A stretch of 37,699 bases of DNA from an uncultured Bacilli bacterium (GCA_949439935.1 CASRZA010000003.1:1-37699), one strand, 5' to 3'; counted from the stretch's first letter, positions 16,022 to 24,590 are shown. The notes: a model not told the origin generated them from the letters alone. A program made the numbers and translations.

Positions 16022-16135
16022 ATGATCAAAAAAAGCTTCACGGAGGATATATGTGCATCATTAGAAATGGCTTTAAAAACGAAGAAAAAAAGTAAAAAAA
16101 CAATCACAAAGAAAGAGAAATGCTCGACAAGATAA
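16022..16135 (+). CDS. Probable N-terminal piece of the RelE/YoeB-like toxin, frameshifted
   Basis: 37 codons beginning MIKKSFTEDI, with the best ribosome site of the operon (GGAGGAA, 5 bases before the ATG). It ends at 16135, overlapping the next frame by 16 bases. The peptide could supply the first helix missing from the 87-residue toxin frame that follows. The two frames join at the second of two A7 runs (16094-16100) by a -1 shift, giving about 120 residues, a normal toxin length. Alternatives are a small leader peptide or regulated frameshifting. Confidence 0.5.
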   Translation: MIKKSFTEDICASLEMALKTKKKSKKTITKKEKCSTR

Positions 16136-16383
16136 TTTGCATTTTTAAGGAGGGCCTAACTTTTGATGACTTATGTAATAACCCTTTTTATTACCTTTAT
16201 CGCTTTGAGAAACTAAAACACGAAATGAAAGGTTACTATTCTTGTTATCTCTCAAAAAGCGGTGGAGTTATTAGATTGATCTTCAAAATAGATAAAGTTA
16301 CTAACGAAATCGGGCTTATATTTATAACGATGAACCACTATGAGGATTTTAAAAGAAAATTAAAGGAAGGAGTCCTAGTATGA
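16120..16383 (+). CDS. RelE/YoeB-like toxin (main part)
   Basis: Type II toxins of this fold usually cut mRNA at the ribosome. Residues 4-80 fit: helix DKIICIF, then FEKLKHEMKGYYSCYLS, GGVIRLIFKID and LIFITMNHYEDF, the usual LKG-YYS...RLIF order. At 87 residues it lacks the first helix, and the ATG has only a weak AAAGAAAGAG ahead, so it may be translated by frameshift or coupling from the 16022 frame. Its TGA overlaps the antitoxin ATG by 4 bases, typical of toxin-antitoxin operons. If the upstream split is real damage, the toxin may be inactive. Confidence 0.7.
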   Translation: MLDKIICIFKEGLTFDDLCNNPFYYLYRFEKLKHEMKGYYSCYLSKSGGVIRLIFKIDKVTNEIGLIFITMNHYEDFKRKLKEGVLV

Positions 16384-16814
16384 ATAAAATAAGATTTAAA
16401 GATTACTTAAAAGATTATCTAGAACTTAACAATATAACTAATAAAGATTTTGCTGTGAGACTAGGCCTGACCCAAAAACATTTGATCGACATCCTATCTG
16501 GCAAGGAAGATTTATCTTCGAATACGATATCTAAAATATCCATGATAACAGACATTCCCGAATCGTTTATCTATGAAATAGAATCGAATTATAAAATGGA
16601 ATGTGATATAGAAGACTATTTGGATACTCACAAATTGACTATCAGTACTTTATTAAATAAATTCAACTACAAATTTCTGATAAAAAGCGAGTTTTTACCA
16701 TTTACAGATGAAGAGGATAAAACCGAAGTGATGAAAGACATACTGAAATATTTGAGAGTACCTAAGATCGAAAAGATATACGAGATCGACAATGGAATAC
16801 TATATAAAAGTTAA
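16380..16814 (+). CDS. HigA-like XRE antitoxin, first half of a split gene
   Basis: Residues 12-65 are an XRE helix-turn-helix (TNKDFAVRLGLTQKHLIDIL, then SSNTISKISMI). This would bind the toxin and the operator at 15975. The frame ends at a TAA (16812-16814), but translation in the same frame beyond it continues the protein at once with NDKPELLALWLEKC and then a metallopeptidase-like domain. Antitoxins with this HTH joined to an ImmA/IrrE domain are about 340-370 residues; 16380-17414 read through would be 344. So this is probably one gene cut by a single nonsense codon. The HTH piece may still repress. Confidence 0.75.
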   Translation: MNKIRFKDYLKDYLELNNITNKDFAVRLGLTQKHLIDILSGKEDLSSNTISKISMITDIPESFIYEIESNYKMECDIEDYLDTHKLTISTLLNKFNYKFLIKSEFLPFTDEEDKTEVMKDILKYLRVPKIEKIYEIDNGILYKS

Positions 16815-16913
16815 AACGACAAACCAGAACTCTTAGCTTTATGGTTAGAGAAATGCTACAAAAAAACTTTAAAACAAACTATCGGAAAGTATGCAAAAGA
16901 GAATATAGATATA

Positions 16914-17414
16914 TTGATAGGCAAGATAAGAAATTATGCTTCAAAAAGTAAGTTTGCAGAAAAAGATCTAGTGCGAGACTTTAACGAAGCGGGAATATAT
17001 TTAGTGATAGAAGAAGACATTCCGGGAAGTAAGATAAGAGGAGCTTTTAAAGTTCACAAAGATAAACCGACGATATATTTGACGAAGAAACATAGACGCA
17101 TCGCGGATATTTACTTCGCCTTATTACACGAACTCGTCCACTGTAAAAGCGATTTTAACAGAGCAAAAGCATCTAGTTTTATGTCGTTTGAAAACGAAAA
17201 AAATGATCTCGATACAAAAGCAGATCAAAAAGCTTTTGAATGGATGGTAGATGACGATTATTATTCTAGTGTCGTCTTAAAACCTGGATACAATGTATAT
17301 GCTGAAACTGAGTATCCTAAGAGTTTTGTCGTTTACAGGCTAGCAAATGACGGTAAGATAAAGTACAAAAGTGACGAATATCAATTGTTTAACACGACGA
17401 TAGAAAAAAATTAA
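16914..17414 (+). pseudogene. ImmA/IrrE metallopeptidase-like half of the split antitoxin gene
   Basis: The open frame really begins at 16815, directly after the nonsense TAA of the HTH gene and in the same frame. The first usable start is a TTG at 16914 without a ribosome site. The zinc-peptidase motif HELVH is followed by a downstream acidic region, in the context IYFALLHELVH usual for antitoxins of the HigA-IrrE type; IPGSKIRGAFKV before it is also typical. Unless the TAA is read through or translation restarts, this half is not made. A terminator follows. Confidence 0.65.
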
Positions 17415-17447
17415 AAAGTCTAATAGGAACTCTATAAGCTTTTTTTA
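17413..17447 (+). terminator. Terminator of the toxin-antitoxin operon
   Basis: AAAAAG (17413-17418) with CTTTTT (17439-17444), and an inner CT-ATAG/CTAT-AG stem, then more T residues. It overlaps the TAA stop at 17412-17414. Confidence 0.65.
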
Positions 17448-17511
17448 TTTTAGATAGGATCGTTTTTTTCTTCGATCGAATACTTTAGACTGTAAAGAAA
17501 TAGCGATGTGC

Positions 17512-17540
17512 TTGCGTTTACAACCATTTCAGTATATACT
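17512..17540 (+). promoter_or_regulatory. Promoter of the DUF285 surface-protein gene
   Basis: TTGCGT (17512-17517), 17 bases, TATACT (17535-17540). The leader to 17634 holds an ATCATC/GATGAT pair that may fold. Confidence 0.6.
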
Positions 17541-17633
17541 TTTAATATAGGATGAACTCATAAAATAAGTATCATCAAATGTATTAAATCAGATGATGAA
17601 AGACAAAATAATACAAGATGAAAGGAACTTAAC

Positions 17634-19241
17634 ATGGATAATAAAAACAAGAAAACACTATTGGCAATATTAATTTCGATCATAGTAATATCACTAGCCA
17701 TATCGACAGCATATCTGATGACAGACATACTACCTAGTTTAAATGATCCCTTAAATATAGGAGCAAATACAGATAATCTAACTTTAATATATGCAGACTG
17801 TGCAGATGATAATCCATTTCATTGTGAAAACATCAACAAAGATTTATCTCTAGGAGAAAGTGTAGAGAAGACATTTCAAATAAAGAACGAATCTAATAGG
17901 GAACTAAGCTATACTCTTTATTTCAAGCACTTACAAAATACTTTTAAAAACGATGAGTTGGTTTACAAAATAGAAAACATCGACACAGGAGAAGTTCTCA
18001 TAGATACGACACCAGTTCCATATAGAGAAGTTAAAACTGCGAATGTAACGATAAAAAATAGCATAGAGATAGAAGGTAATACTACTCAAAACTATAAAAT
18101 GACAGTAATTTTCTTGAATAAAGGTTACAACCAAAACGAGAATTTAAATGCAAAGTACTCCATAAAACTGTCTATAGTACCAAGCGACACAGTACTATCT
18201 GAATCCATTTCGAATGAACTGATGGCAACACAGTTCAGATATGATTCTGAAGCTGGTGAAAATGTATTTAAAGAGGGTATATGGCAACATAATAAAGAGA
18301 TAAAAAAAATAATCTTTGAAGATACATTAAATCCAAAAGAAAATGCAAGTTATGTATACGACATATCTAGTGTCCAGAATGAAAGTGTAATGGCCTATCT
18401 AGTACCAGATGCAGAAGATAATACAAAATATATCACATATATCCAATCGGATGGAGAAGTTATAGCAAATAGGGATAGTTCAGGTTTATTTTCTGGCTTC
18501 ACGAATTTAGAGAACATAGACAATTTAACAAACTTAAATACAACTAATGTGCTCCTCATGTCTGAAATGTTTTCTGGCTGTAGCTCTTTAAAAACGCTTG
18601 ATTTAAGTCGTCTTGATACAAGCAAAGTTATTGATATGTCTGGGATGTTTGCTGAGTGCAGAAGTTTAACAACGTTGAATCTAGGTAACTTCGACACAAG
18701 CAAATTAATAAACATAGAAAGTATGTTTGCTAATTGTCGAAATTTAATATCATTAAATATAGATAATTTAAATACTAGCAAAGTAACGAATATGAGGAAT
18801 ATTTTTAGTGGCTGTCAAAGCTTGGCAACATTAGACCTAAGTAATTTTAACACAAATAACGTCACTGATATGTCAGGAATGTTTAGTTATTGTAATAGCT
18901 TAATGATATTGAATTTAAAGAACTTTGATACTAGCAAGGTTACAGATATGTCTGGAATGTTTTATGACTGTAGTAGTTTAACAAAATTAAATATAGACAA
19001 CTTCGATACAAGTCAAGTTATAAGTATGAACAATATGTTTGAAGGATGCCGCAATCTAACAACGACGATCACTATAAGAGGAACAAAGTGTACCAATTAT
19101 AGTAAAATGTTTGAAAATGGACCTGGTGTACCTCCTGCAACTATAACTGTAAATTACACGGAAGAAGCCTCTAGCTTAGTAGATAACATGATAGCTACTA
19201 ACACTCAAGGTTATGTAAAAAAAGGTATCAAAGTTTCATAA
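17634..19241 (+). CDS. Membrane-anchored DUF285 (BspA-like) repeat surface protein
   Basis: 535 residues. A single N-terminal hydrophobic segment (about 8-30) anchors or secretes it. Residues 60-190 look like a beta-rich domain (LGESVEKTFQIKNES, TLYFKHLQN). From about 285 to 480 there are some seven copies of a 23-25 residue DUF285 repeat, built on 'NFDTSKVTDMSGMF..C.SL..L.L', with Cys in most copies. Such repeats form extracellular leucine-rich-like surfaces in mycoplasmas and gut bacteria. No sorting signal follows. AAAGGAA precedes the ATG. A deleted copy of this gene lies at 24399. Confidence 0.85.
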   Translation: MDNKNKKTLLAILISIIVISLAISTAYLMTDILPSLNDPLNIGANTDNLTLIYADCADDNPFHCENINKDLSLGESVEKTFQIKNESNRELSYTLYFKHLQNTFKNDELVYKIENIDTGEVLIDTTPVPYREVKTANVTIKNSIEIEGNTTQNYKMTVIFLNKGYNQNENLNAKYSIKLSIVPSDTVLSESISNELMATQFRYDSEAGENVFKEGIWQHNKEIKKIIFEDTLNPKENASYVYDISSVQNESVMAYLVPDAEDNTKYITYIQSDGEVIANRDSSGLFSGFTNLENIDNLTNLNTTNVLLMSEMFSGCSSLKTLDLSRLDTSKVIDMSGMFAECRSLTTLNLGNFDTSKLINIESMFANCRNLISLNIDNLNTSKVTNMRNIFSGCQSLATLDLSNFNTNNVTDMSGMFSYCNSLMILNLKNFDTSKVTDMSGMFYDCSSLTKLNIDNFDTSQVISMNNMFEGCRNLTTTITIRGTKCTNYSKMFENGPGVPPATITVNYTEEASSLVDNMIATNTQGYVKKGIKVS

Positions 19242-19260
19242 ATCGCCAAGGCGATTTTTT
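19241..19260 (+). terminator. Terminator of the DUF285 gene
   Basis: AATCGC (19241-19246), CAAG, GCGATT (19251-19256), then T residues. It starts in the TAA stop. Confidence 0.85.
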
Positions 19261-19313
19261 ATATCTTTTTATAAATACTCATTGTAGGATTTAACTAGAA
19301 AGAAGTGATTCCC

Positions 19314-19685
19314 ATGAAAAAGTCGTCTTATGGAATAATAAATTATAAAGAGTTAATGACAGAAGGATTTGAATACATAGATAAGACTAAGTATTTGAGT
19401 AAGTTAGACAATATAAAAAAACTCTAATTTACTTAAGACCTGGAAGATTCGGAAAGAGTCTATTCACGAGCATGATGTTCTACTATTATGATGTCAATAG
19501 CAAAGATGAGTTCGATACATTGTTTAGTGAAACATATGTCGGAAAGAAAAGTCGAGAACGACGTCAAAAAACTAGTCGAAGATAAGAGACTTGAAGGAAT
19601 AGAACAGCTGGATAGATATAGCCTAGATAAGGAAAATTTAAAGAAATACTTGAGAGATGTCGAATTGCTAGAAAGCTTGGATTAA
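19314..19685 (+). pseudogene. Remnant of an AAA-ATPase-like/DUF1703 gene
   Basis: An ATG at 19314 (AGAAGTGA upstream) opens a 37-residue piece starting MKKSSYGIINYKELM, ended by TAA (19425-19427) after an A7 tract. One extra A in that tract restores TLIYLRPGRFGKSLF, the Walker A region of the AAA-ATPase-like family that carries a C-terminal nuclease-like domain. About 40 residues later the frame runs into a second break and joins a C-terminal tail (KKLVEDKRLEGIEQLDRY) in another frame. The family is normally about 500-560 residues, so most of the middle is gone. It is not functional. Confidence 0.8.
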
Positions 19686-19702
19686 TTCCGAGTTTTTAAT
19701 AC

Positions 19703-19728
19703 AAAAAAAGCGAGACATTCTCACTTTT
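19703..19728 (-). terminator. Terminator of the rnc-smc operon, overlapping the smc stop
   Basis: On the minus strand AAAAG-GAGA pairs with TCTC-CTTTT around ATG, followed by a T-run. The TGA stop of smc (19721-19723) is inside. Confidence 0.8.
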
Positions 19729-22669
19729 CGATTCCTTCCAATTTGACACTTACGAGTTTAGAGACACCAGACTCTTGCATCGTAATGCCGTATAGAGTAT
19801 TTGCATATTCCATAGTTTTTTTCTTGTGTGTTATCACGATGAATTGAGTTTTATGTTCATACTCCTTCAAATACGTTCCAAACGTGTCGACGTTCGCTTC
19901 GTCTAATGCAGCCTCGACCTCATCTAAAATACAGAAAGGAACCACCTTGACGTTCAAAATCGCAAAGAGTAGGGCGATTGCTGTTAAAGTTTTCTCACCA
20001 CCACTTAGAAGAGTGATGTTCTTAAGTTTCTTGCCTGGAGGTTCTGCTATGATATCGACTCCGGTTTCGAGCAGATTCAAAGGATCAGTTAGTACGAGTT
20101 CTCCGTGTCCACCCTTGAATAGGCGACTGTATACACTCTGAAACTCGACGTTAACCTTGTCGAAAGTATCTTTAAATTCCTGCTCCATAGTCGCATCCAT
20201 CTCGCTGATAATGCCTAAGATATTCTCGATAGACTCCTTTAGATCCTTTCGCTGATCGTCCAAAAATTCATACCTAGTATTTATTCTTTCGAATTCGCTT
20301 ATGGCACCCAGATTTACTTCTCCGAGATCTTTTATGTTCTTCCTTAGAACCTGAACTCTGTTTCTAGTGCCTTCTATATCTTCAGGAACTTCGACTGTAG
20401 CCTTCGCGCGTTCATAAGTGATATTATATTCTTCACTTAGACGCAGAAGTAAATTATCTAATTTAATGTCCATCTTGCCAAGTTTAACTTCGATATCTTT
20501 CAAATCGTTAACTTTGCGATTATATTCAGAGTTCTGTTTCTTGTTGGCAAGTTCTATCTCCGAAAGTTCTGCATTTAAATCAGACTTTCTCTCTTTTAAT
20601 TTATCCAAGGTTGAGACGATTTCATTCTTGATATTCTCTTTTGCATAATATTGTTCTATCGTTTCGTCGAGTTCTTTATCCAACGAACTTGAACGGATAC
20701 CCTCCGTACCTTTGAGCTCATTAGTCTTTGCAGTTATGCTCGAACTCGCAGCTTCGCGATAAGTATTTTTATTCCGTTTAGCTTCATCCAAGGCTACTAT
20801 TTCTTTATCCACTTCGTTGATTCTAGCCATGACGAGCTGTTCTTCTTCGAGAGTAGAATCTAATCTACTATTACAATTGTCTAAGTCCTTAGAAATCCTT
20901 TCGAGATCTGCCGTTAGACTCTTCACATTATTTTTCTCGACCAAAGTATTTTTATTTGCTTTCACCGAACCACCAGTCAAAGATCCACCCGTATGGAGTA
21001 TCTCTCCATCTAAAGACACGACTCTATAAGAATAATTGATCATCTTACCGATTCGATTGAGGGCATCGATGTTTTCTGCAACTACGACATTTCCTAACTG
21101 ATTTAAAATTACAGACTTATACTTTATATCGAAAGATACTAGATCACTAGCGATACCGACGAAGCCAGAATCACCTTTTATTCTCGTCAAAGTAGAATCG
21201 TCTAAATATCTAGGTTTGATGACGTTCAAAGGAAAGAACGTCGCACGACCTTGTTTATTATCTTTGAGGTAACTTATGGCTTTTTTGGCTGCCTGCTCGT
21301 CGTCACAAACTACGACGTTTTGCATAGCACCTAAGACGATATCTATCGCTGTCACATACTTTTCATCTATCTCTAAAAGACTTCCTAAAGTACCATGTAA
21401 CCCAGTTAAACGAGGATTAGTCAATACAGATTTAACAGAGAAGGGGAGTAGACTGTCATTCTCTAAGTTGGCGTTCATTATATCTATCTTATTCTTAGTT
21501 TCGCCCAATACTCGCGTCTTGAGTGCTATCTCGCTCATGAGACTTCCCTTTGTCGCTTCTAGCTTCCTCATGTCGATGTCCAGAGTAGACTTTCTCTCTC
21601 GTGCCTTTTGAATCCGATCATCCAAATCTTTGATCTCTCCATCGAGGGAAGCTAAATTAGACTCCAAAGACTTGATCTCTTCCTTCAAATTTAAGATGTT
21701 ACTCTCTAATTTCACGTCGTCGACTTCATATTTCTTTCTCTCGATCATCAGTTGCTTATTAGCTTCTAATGCCGATAACTCTTCAGTAACTTTAAGCAGA
21801 TTTTGACTCTCTCTATTTATATCAGCTTCTAACTTCAATAATTCGAGTTTCATTTTTTCCTGACTCGCGTCATCCTTAGAATTTGATGCTTCTATCGAAG
21901 ATATCGACGACCTAAGTTCCTCTGCGTTACTCTTCAAACCTTCATATTCTCCGTTTATGTTAGTTATATCGTTGATGAGCAAAGCGATTTCGATACTTTC
22001 CAATTCTTCTTTAAACGATTCATATTTTTTTGCCTTTTCACTCTGTTCGCGAAGGGGTTCTAAATTCACAGAGAGTTCTCCGATGACTAGATCGACTTTC
22101 GATAGATTGTCATTCGTCTTATCTAGACGTTTCAAACTCTCGACTTTTCTTTTCTTATATTTGAGGACTCCTGCTGCTTCCTCGATTATTGCACGTCGTT
22201 CCTCTGGTTTACTATTGAGGATCTCTCCGATTTTACCCTGCGAAATGATGCTGAAAGCTTCTTTTCCAGCACCCGAATCTAAAAACAGGTCGGTTATATC
22301 TTTCAATCTAACTTTTGAATTGTTCAACAGATATTCATTTTCTCCAGAAGTATAGACGATTCTTTTTATCTCTATCTCTTTAAAATCACTGTTCAAATAG
22401 TGATCGCTGTTGTCGAAAGTAAGCGTGACACTCGCGCGAGTCAAAGGTTTTCGCGAAATACTTCCTTGAAATATGACGTCGCTCATCTCCTTAGAACCTC
22501 TGAGCGCTTTCACAGATTGTTCACCTAAAACCCACTTTACAGCATCGACGATGTTGGATTTACCGCTTCCGTTTGGACCGACGATTCCCGTTATACCATC
22601 TTTGATGTCTATCTCAATTTTGTCGGCAAACGATTTAAATCCGCTTGCTTTAATACTTTTAAGTTGCAT
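19721..22669 (-). CDS. smc: Chromosome segregation protein SMC
   Basis: ATPase of the condensin complex that compacts and separates chromosomes. Residues 1-160 are the N-terminal ATPase lobe (Walker A GPNGSGKSN near 32), a coiled coil follows, the hinge lies at about 418-570 (LTGLHGTLGSLLE to GGSLTGGS), then the returning coil and the C-terminal lobe with signature LSGGEKTL (889) and Walker B FCILDEVEAALDE (912). At 982 residues it is about 200 shorter than the Bacillus protein (1186); both coil arms are shortened, as in mycoplasma SMC. AGAGGA lies 8 bases before the ATG, and rnc ends 21 bases upstream. ScpA/ScpB are not in the window. Confidence 0.98.
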   Translation of the reverse strand: MQLKSIKASGFKSFADKIEIDIKDGITGIVGPNGSGKSNIVDAVKWVLGEQSVKALRGSKEMSDVIFQGSISRKPLTRASVTLTFDNSDHYLNSDFKEIEIKRIVYTSGENEYLLNNSKVRLKDITDLFLDSGAGKEAFSIISQGKIGEILNSKPEERRAIIEEAAGVLKYKKRKVESLKRLDKTNDNLSKVDLVIGELSVNLEPLREQSEKAKKYESFKEELESIEIALLINDITNINGEYEGLKSNAEELRSSISSIEASNSKDDASQEKMKLELLKLEADINRESQNLLKVTEELSALEANKQLMIERKKYEVDDVKLESNILNLKEEIKSLESNLASLDGEIKDLDDRIQKARERKSTLDIDMRKLEATKGSLMSEIALKTRVLGETKNKIDIMNANLENDSLLPFSVKSVLTNPRLTGLHGTLGSLLEIDEKYVTAIDIVLGAMQNVVVCDDEQAAKKAISYLKDNKQGRATFFPLNVIKPRYLDDSTLTRIKGDSGFVGIASDLVSFDIKYKSVILNQLGNVVVAENIDALNRIGKMINYSYRVVSLDGEILHTGGSLTGGSVKANKNTLVEKNNVKSLTADLERISKDLDNCNSRLDSTLEEEQLVMARINEVDKEIVALDEAKRNKNTYREAASSSITAKTNELKGTEGIRSSSLDKELDETIEQYYAKENIKNEIVSTLDKLKERKSDLNAELSEIELANKKQNSEYNRKVNDLKDIEVKLGKMDIKLDNLLLRLSEEYNITYERAKATVEVPEDIEGTRNRVQVLRKNIKDLGEVNLGAISEFERINTRYEFLDDQRKDLKESIENILGIISEMDATMEQEFKDTFDKVNVEFQSVYSRLFKGGHGELVLTDPLNLLETGVDIIAEPPGKKLKNITLLSGGEKTLTAIALLFAILNVKVVPFCILDEVEAALDEANVDTFGTYLKEYEHKTQFIVITHKKKTMEYANTLYGITMQESGVSKLVSVKLEGIEK

Positions 22670-22690
22670 GTTCTAATTCCTCTCATCTAA

Positions 22691-23341
22691 TTACTTCTTT
22701 ACAGCCTTATCGTAGGCATCCTTCGCAGCGTTCTGTTCTGCTTCCTTCTTGCTTTTTCCAGATCCACGACCATATACTATGCCGTCGACTACGACATCGA
22801 AAATATAAGTTTTATCGTGGGCAGGCCCATCTTCACTCAGAAGTTTATATTCTAAAGTCTTTTTCGATGTCTGCATCATCTCTTGAAGTAGAGACTTATA
22901 GTCCGAGTAAAAGACGCGATTTTCCTTTATAAAAGGAGTGATAACTTCTAAGACATAGTTCTTAGAGACTTCATACCCACATTCTAAAAAGATGACTCCT
23001 AAAATTGCTTCGAACACATCTGCAACGATCGTCTCGTTCAAATTATGTATCTGACCATTTCCCAATCTGATATAGGGAATAAAACCTACTACTTTGGCAT
23101 ATTCGTAGTTGGCATGTTCACATACATAACGGGCACGCAACTTTGTCATTGCTCCTTCCTTAGAATCAGTATTTAAGTAAAAGTACTCACTCGTGATCAA
23201 CTCCAAAACTGCATCTCCTAAATACTCGAGCCTCTCATACGACTCGCAATTATGTTCATTCGAATAAGAAGTATGCGTAAGTGCTGTCAACAACATCTCT
23301 TCGTTTTTAATTTTGATACCATATTTTTCTAAAAAATTCAT
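22691..23341 (-). CDS. rnc: Ribonuclease III
   Basis: Double-strand-specific endonuclease for rRNA and mRNA processing. The catalytic signature ERLEYLGDAVLE (near residue 37) and the second acidic motif DVFEAILG are intact, followed by a dsRNA-binding domain from about 150 that ends GKSKKEAEQNAAKDAY. 216 residues from the ATG at 23341, which has AAAGGTG upstream; an in-frame GTG 4 codons earlier is too near that site. It is the first gene of the operon with smc, an arrangement conserved in Firmicutes. Confidence 0.97.
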   Translation of the reverse strand: MNFLEKYGIKIKNEEMLLTALTHTSYSNEHNCESYERLEYLGDAVLELITSEYFYLNTDSKEGAMTKLRARYVCEHANYEYAKVVGFIPYIRLGNGQIHNLNETIVADVFEAILGVIFLECGYEVSKNYVLEVITPFIKENRVFYSDYKSLLQEMMQTSKKTLEYKLLSEDGPAHDKTYIFDVVVDGIVYGRGSGKSKKEAEQNAAKDAYDKAVKK

Positions 23342-23416
23342 GATTGATTTCACACCTTTCTTTATAATAGTATATTCTCATTATACAACAACAATGGAGA
23401 CTTTTACTAGTTTTAT

Positions 23417-23445
23417 TTTACAAAAAGACGGTTTTATAGTAAAAT
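23417..23445 (+). promoter_or_regulatory. Promoter of the lipoprotein gene
   Basis: TTTACA (23417-23422), 17 bases, TAAAAT (23440-23445), divergent from rnc. Confidence 0.65.
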
Positions 23446-23475
23446 GTATCTAGTTAGAAGATGGGAATGATTTAA

Positions 23476-24351
23476 TTGAAAAATATATTAAAAAAATTAT
23501 TGTGTCTAAGTTTTGTACTACTTATGATGACCAGTTGTTTTAAAAGAGATGACTTGGAAGGCGTAGATATATTCACGACAGTCTATCCAGTCCAATTCGT
23601 CACAGACTATTTGTATGGATATAATTCTAATGTAAAGTCGATCTATCCAGCTGAAACTGATCTCGGATCATATAAATTGACAGATAAACAGATTGAAGAA
23701 TATTCGAAAGGATCCATATTTGTCTATAATGGACTTTCAGAAGAAAAAGGTATTGCTCGCGACTTGTTAAATAAAAATAAAAATTTAAAAATTATCGACG
23801 TGAGCCAAGGCTTAGATTACAATAGTTCTATCGAAGAACTATGGCTCAACCCGAGCGACTTTCTCATGCTAGCGCACAACATTAAAAACGGATTCGAAGA
23901 ATACATCAATAACAAATATATCATCGAAGAGATAAATAAAAATTACGAGAGTTTAAAGGTTTTGATAAGTTCTTATGATGCTGAATTCCAAATGGTTCCA
24001 GAGAATGCTAAAAATACGACTATTTTGATCGCGAGTGACGCCTTGAGTTTTCTATCAAAATATGGCTTTGATGTGATCAACATAGATGAGTCTCTTGGAG
24101 AAGTGACAAGTACTACAAAAAATAAAGCTAAAAAAGCTATCAAAGATGGGCATGTAAAATATGTTTACATGCTAGACAATCAAGTTGAGACAGAACTCAT
24201 TAAATCTTTCATACAAGAGGGTGCTCAAAAAAATGTCATAAAAAGTATGACTATATTGTCTGAAGATGATGTCAAAAATGGACACAATTATAAAACGATG
24301 ATGCGTGACAACATCGAAGAAATAAAGAGAGAAGTGTACGAAACGAACTAG
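23476..24351 (+). CDS. TroA/ZnuA-like substrate-binding lipoprotein without the usual metal ligands
   Basis: 291 residues. A lipoprotein signal peptide ends LMMTSC with lipid Cys21. The body follows the metal-ABC-transporter binding protein (TroA/ZnuA) plan: TTVYPVQFVTDYLYG, FVYNGL, WLNPSDFLMLAHNI and FLSKYGFDVINIDE. In that family the metal is held by histidines in DPH-Y, near HxWL and later; here the first reads DLGSY and the second ELWLN, so the expected histidines are missing. It may bind something else or only act as an adhesin. No permease or ATPase gene is adjacent. The start is a TTG at 23476, forced by an in-frame TAA directly before it, with GATGGGAATG upstream. Confidence 0.75.
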   Translation: MKNILKKLLCLSFVLLMMTSCFKRDDLEGVDIFTTVYPVQFVTDYLYGYNSNVKSIYPAETDLGSYKLTDKQIEEYSKGSIFVYNGLSEEKGIARDLLNKNKNLKIIDVSQGLDYNSSIEELWLNPSDFLMLAHNIKNGFEEYINNKYIIEEINKNYESLKVLISSYDAEFQMVPENAKNTTILIASDALSFLSKYGFDVINIDESLGEVTSTTKNKAKKAIKDGHVKYVYMLDNQVETELIKSFIQEGAQKNVIKSMTILSEDDVKNGHNYKTMMRDNIEEIKREVYETN

Positions 24352-24398
24352 ATTAATAAACAAAAATAATCGCTGTAAACGATGTGCAGATATAGAAA

Positions 24399-24565
24399 GT
24401 GGGGCCTTTTTGCACGAAGAAATCTAATAAAAAAATATTTTTGGCGGTTCTGGTATCAATCATAGTAATATCACTAGCTATATCGACGGCATATTTGATG
24501 ACAGACGTGACACCTAGTTTAAACGATCCTAAGGTTATGTTAAAAAAGGTTTCAAAGTTTCATAG
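24399..24565 (+). pseudogene. Internal-deletion remnant of a DUF285 surface-protein gene
   Basis: The first part encodes the same membrane segment as the gene at 17634 (SIIVISLAISTAYLMTD, then PSLNDP) with strong DNA identity, for example ATCATAGTAATATCACTAGC in both. Directly after PSLNDP the DNA jumps to the last 12 codons of that gene (GGTTATGTTAAAAAAGG...CATAG, 24531-24565), one base out of frame. The middle, about 1.46 kb by comparison, is gone. The only starts are GTG at 24399 or TTG nearby. Not functional; it shows that this gene family duplicates and collapses. Confidence 0.85.
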
Positions 24566-24590
24566 AACACTTAGGTTGAGAGAAATATGA

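Noticed and set aside
16085-16100. A classical -1 ribosomal slippery heptamer in the toxin
   Set aside because: The zero-frame phase at the A7 runs does not fit X-XXY-YYZ well. Loss of an A or transcriptional slippage is as likely.
18550-19060. Repeated DNA in the DUF285 gene read as a CRISPR array
   Set aside because: The repeats are imperfect, in frame, 69-75 bases long and encode the protein repeat.
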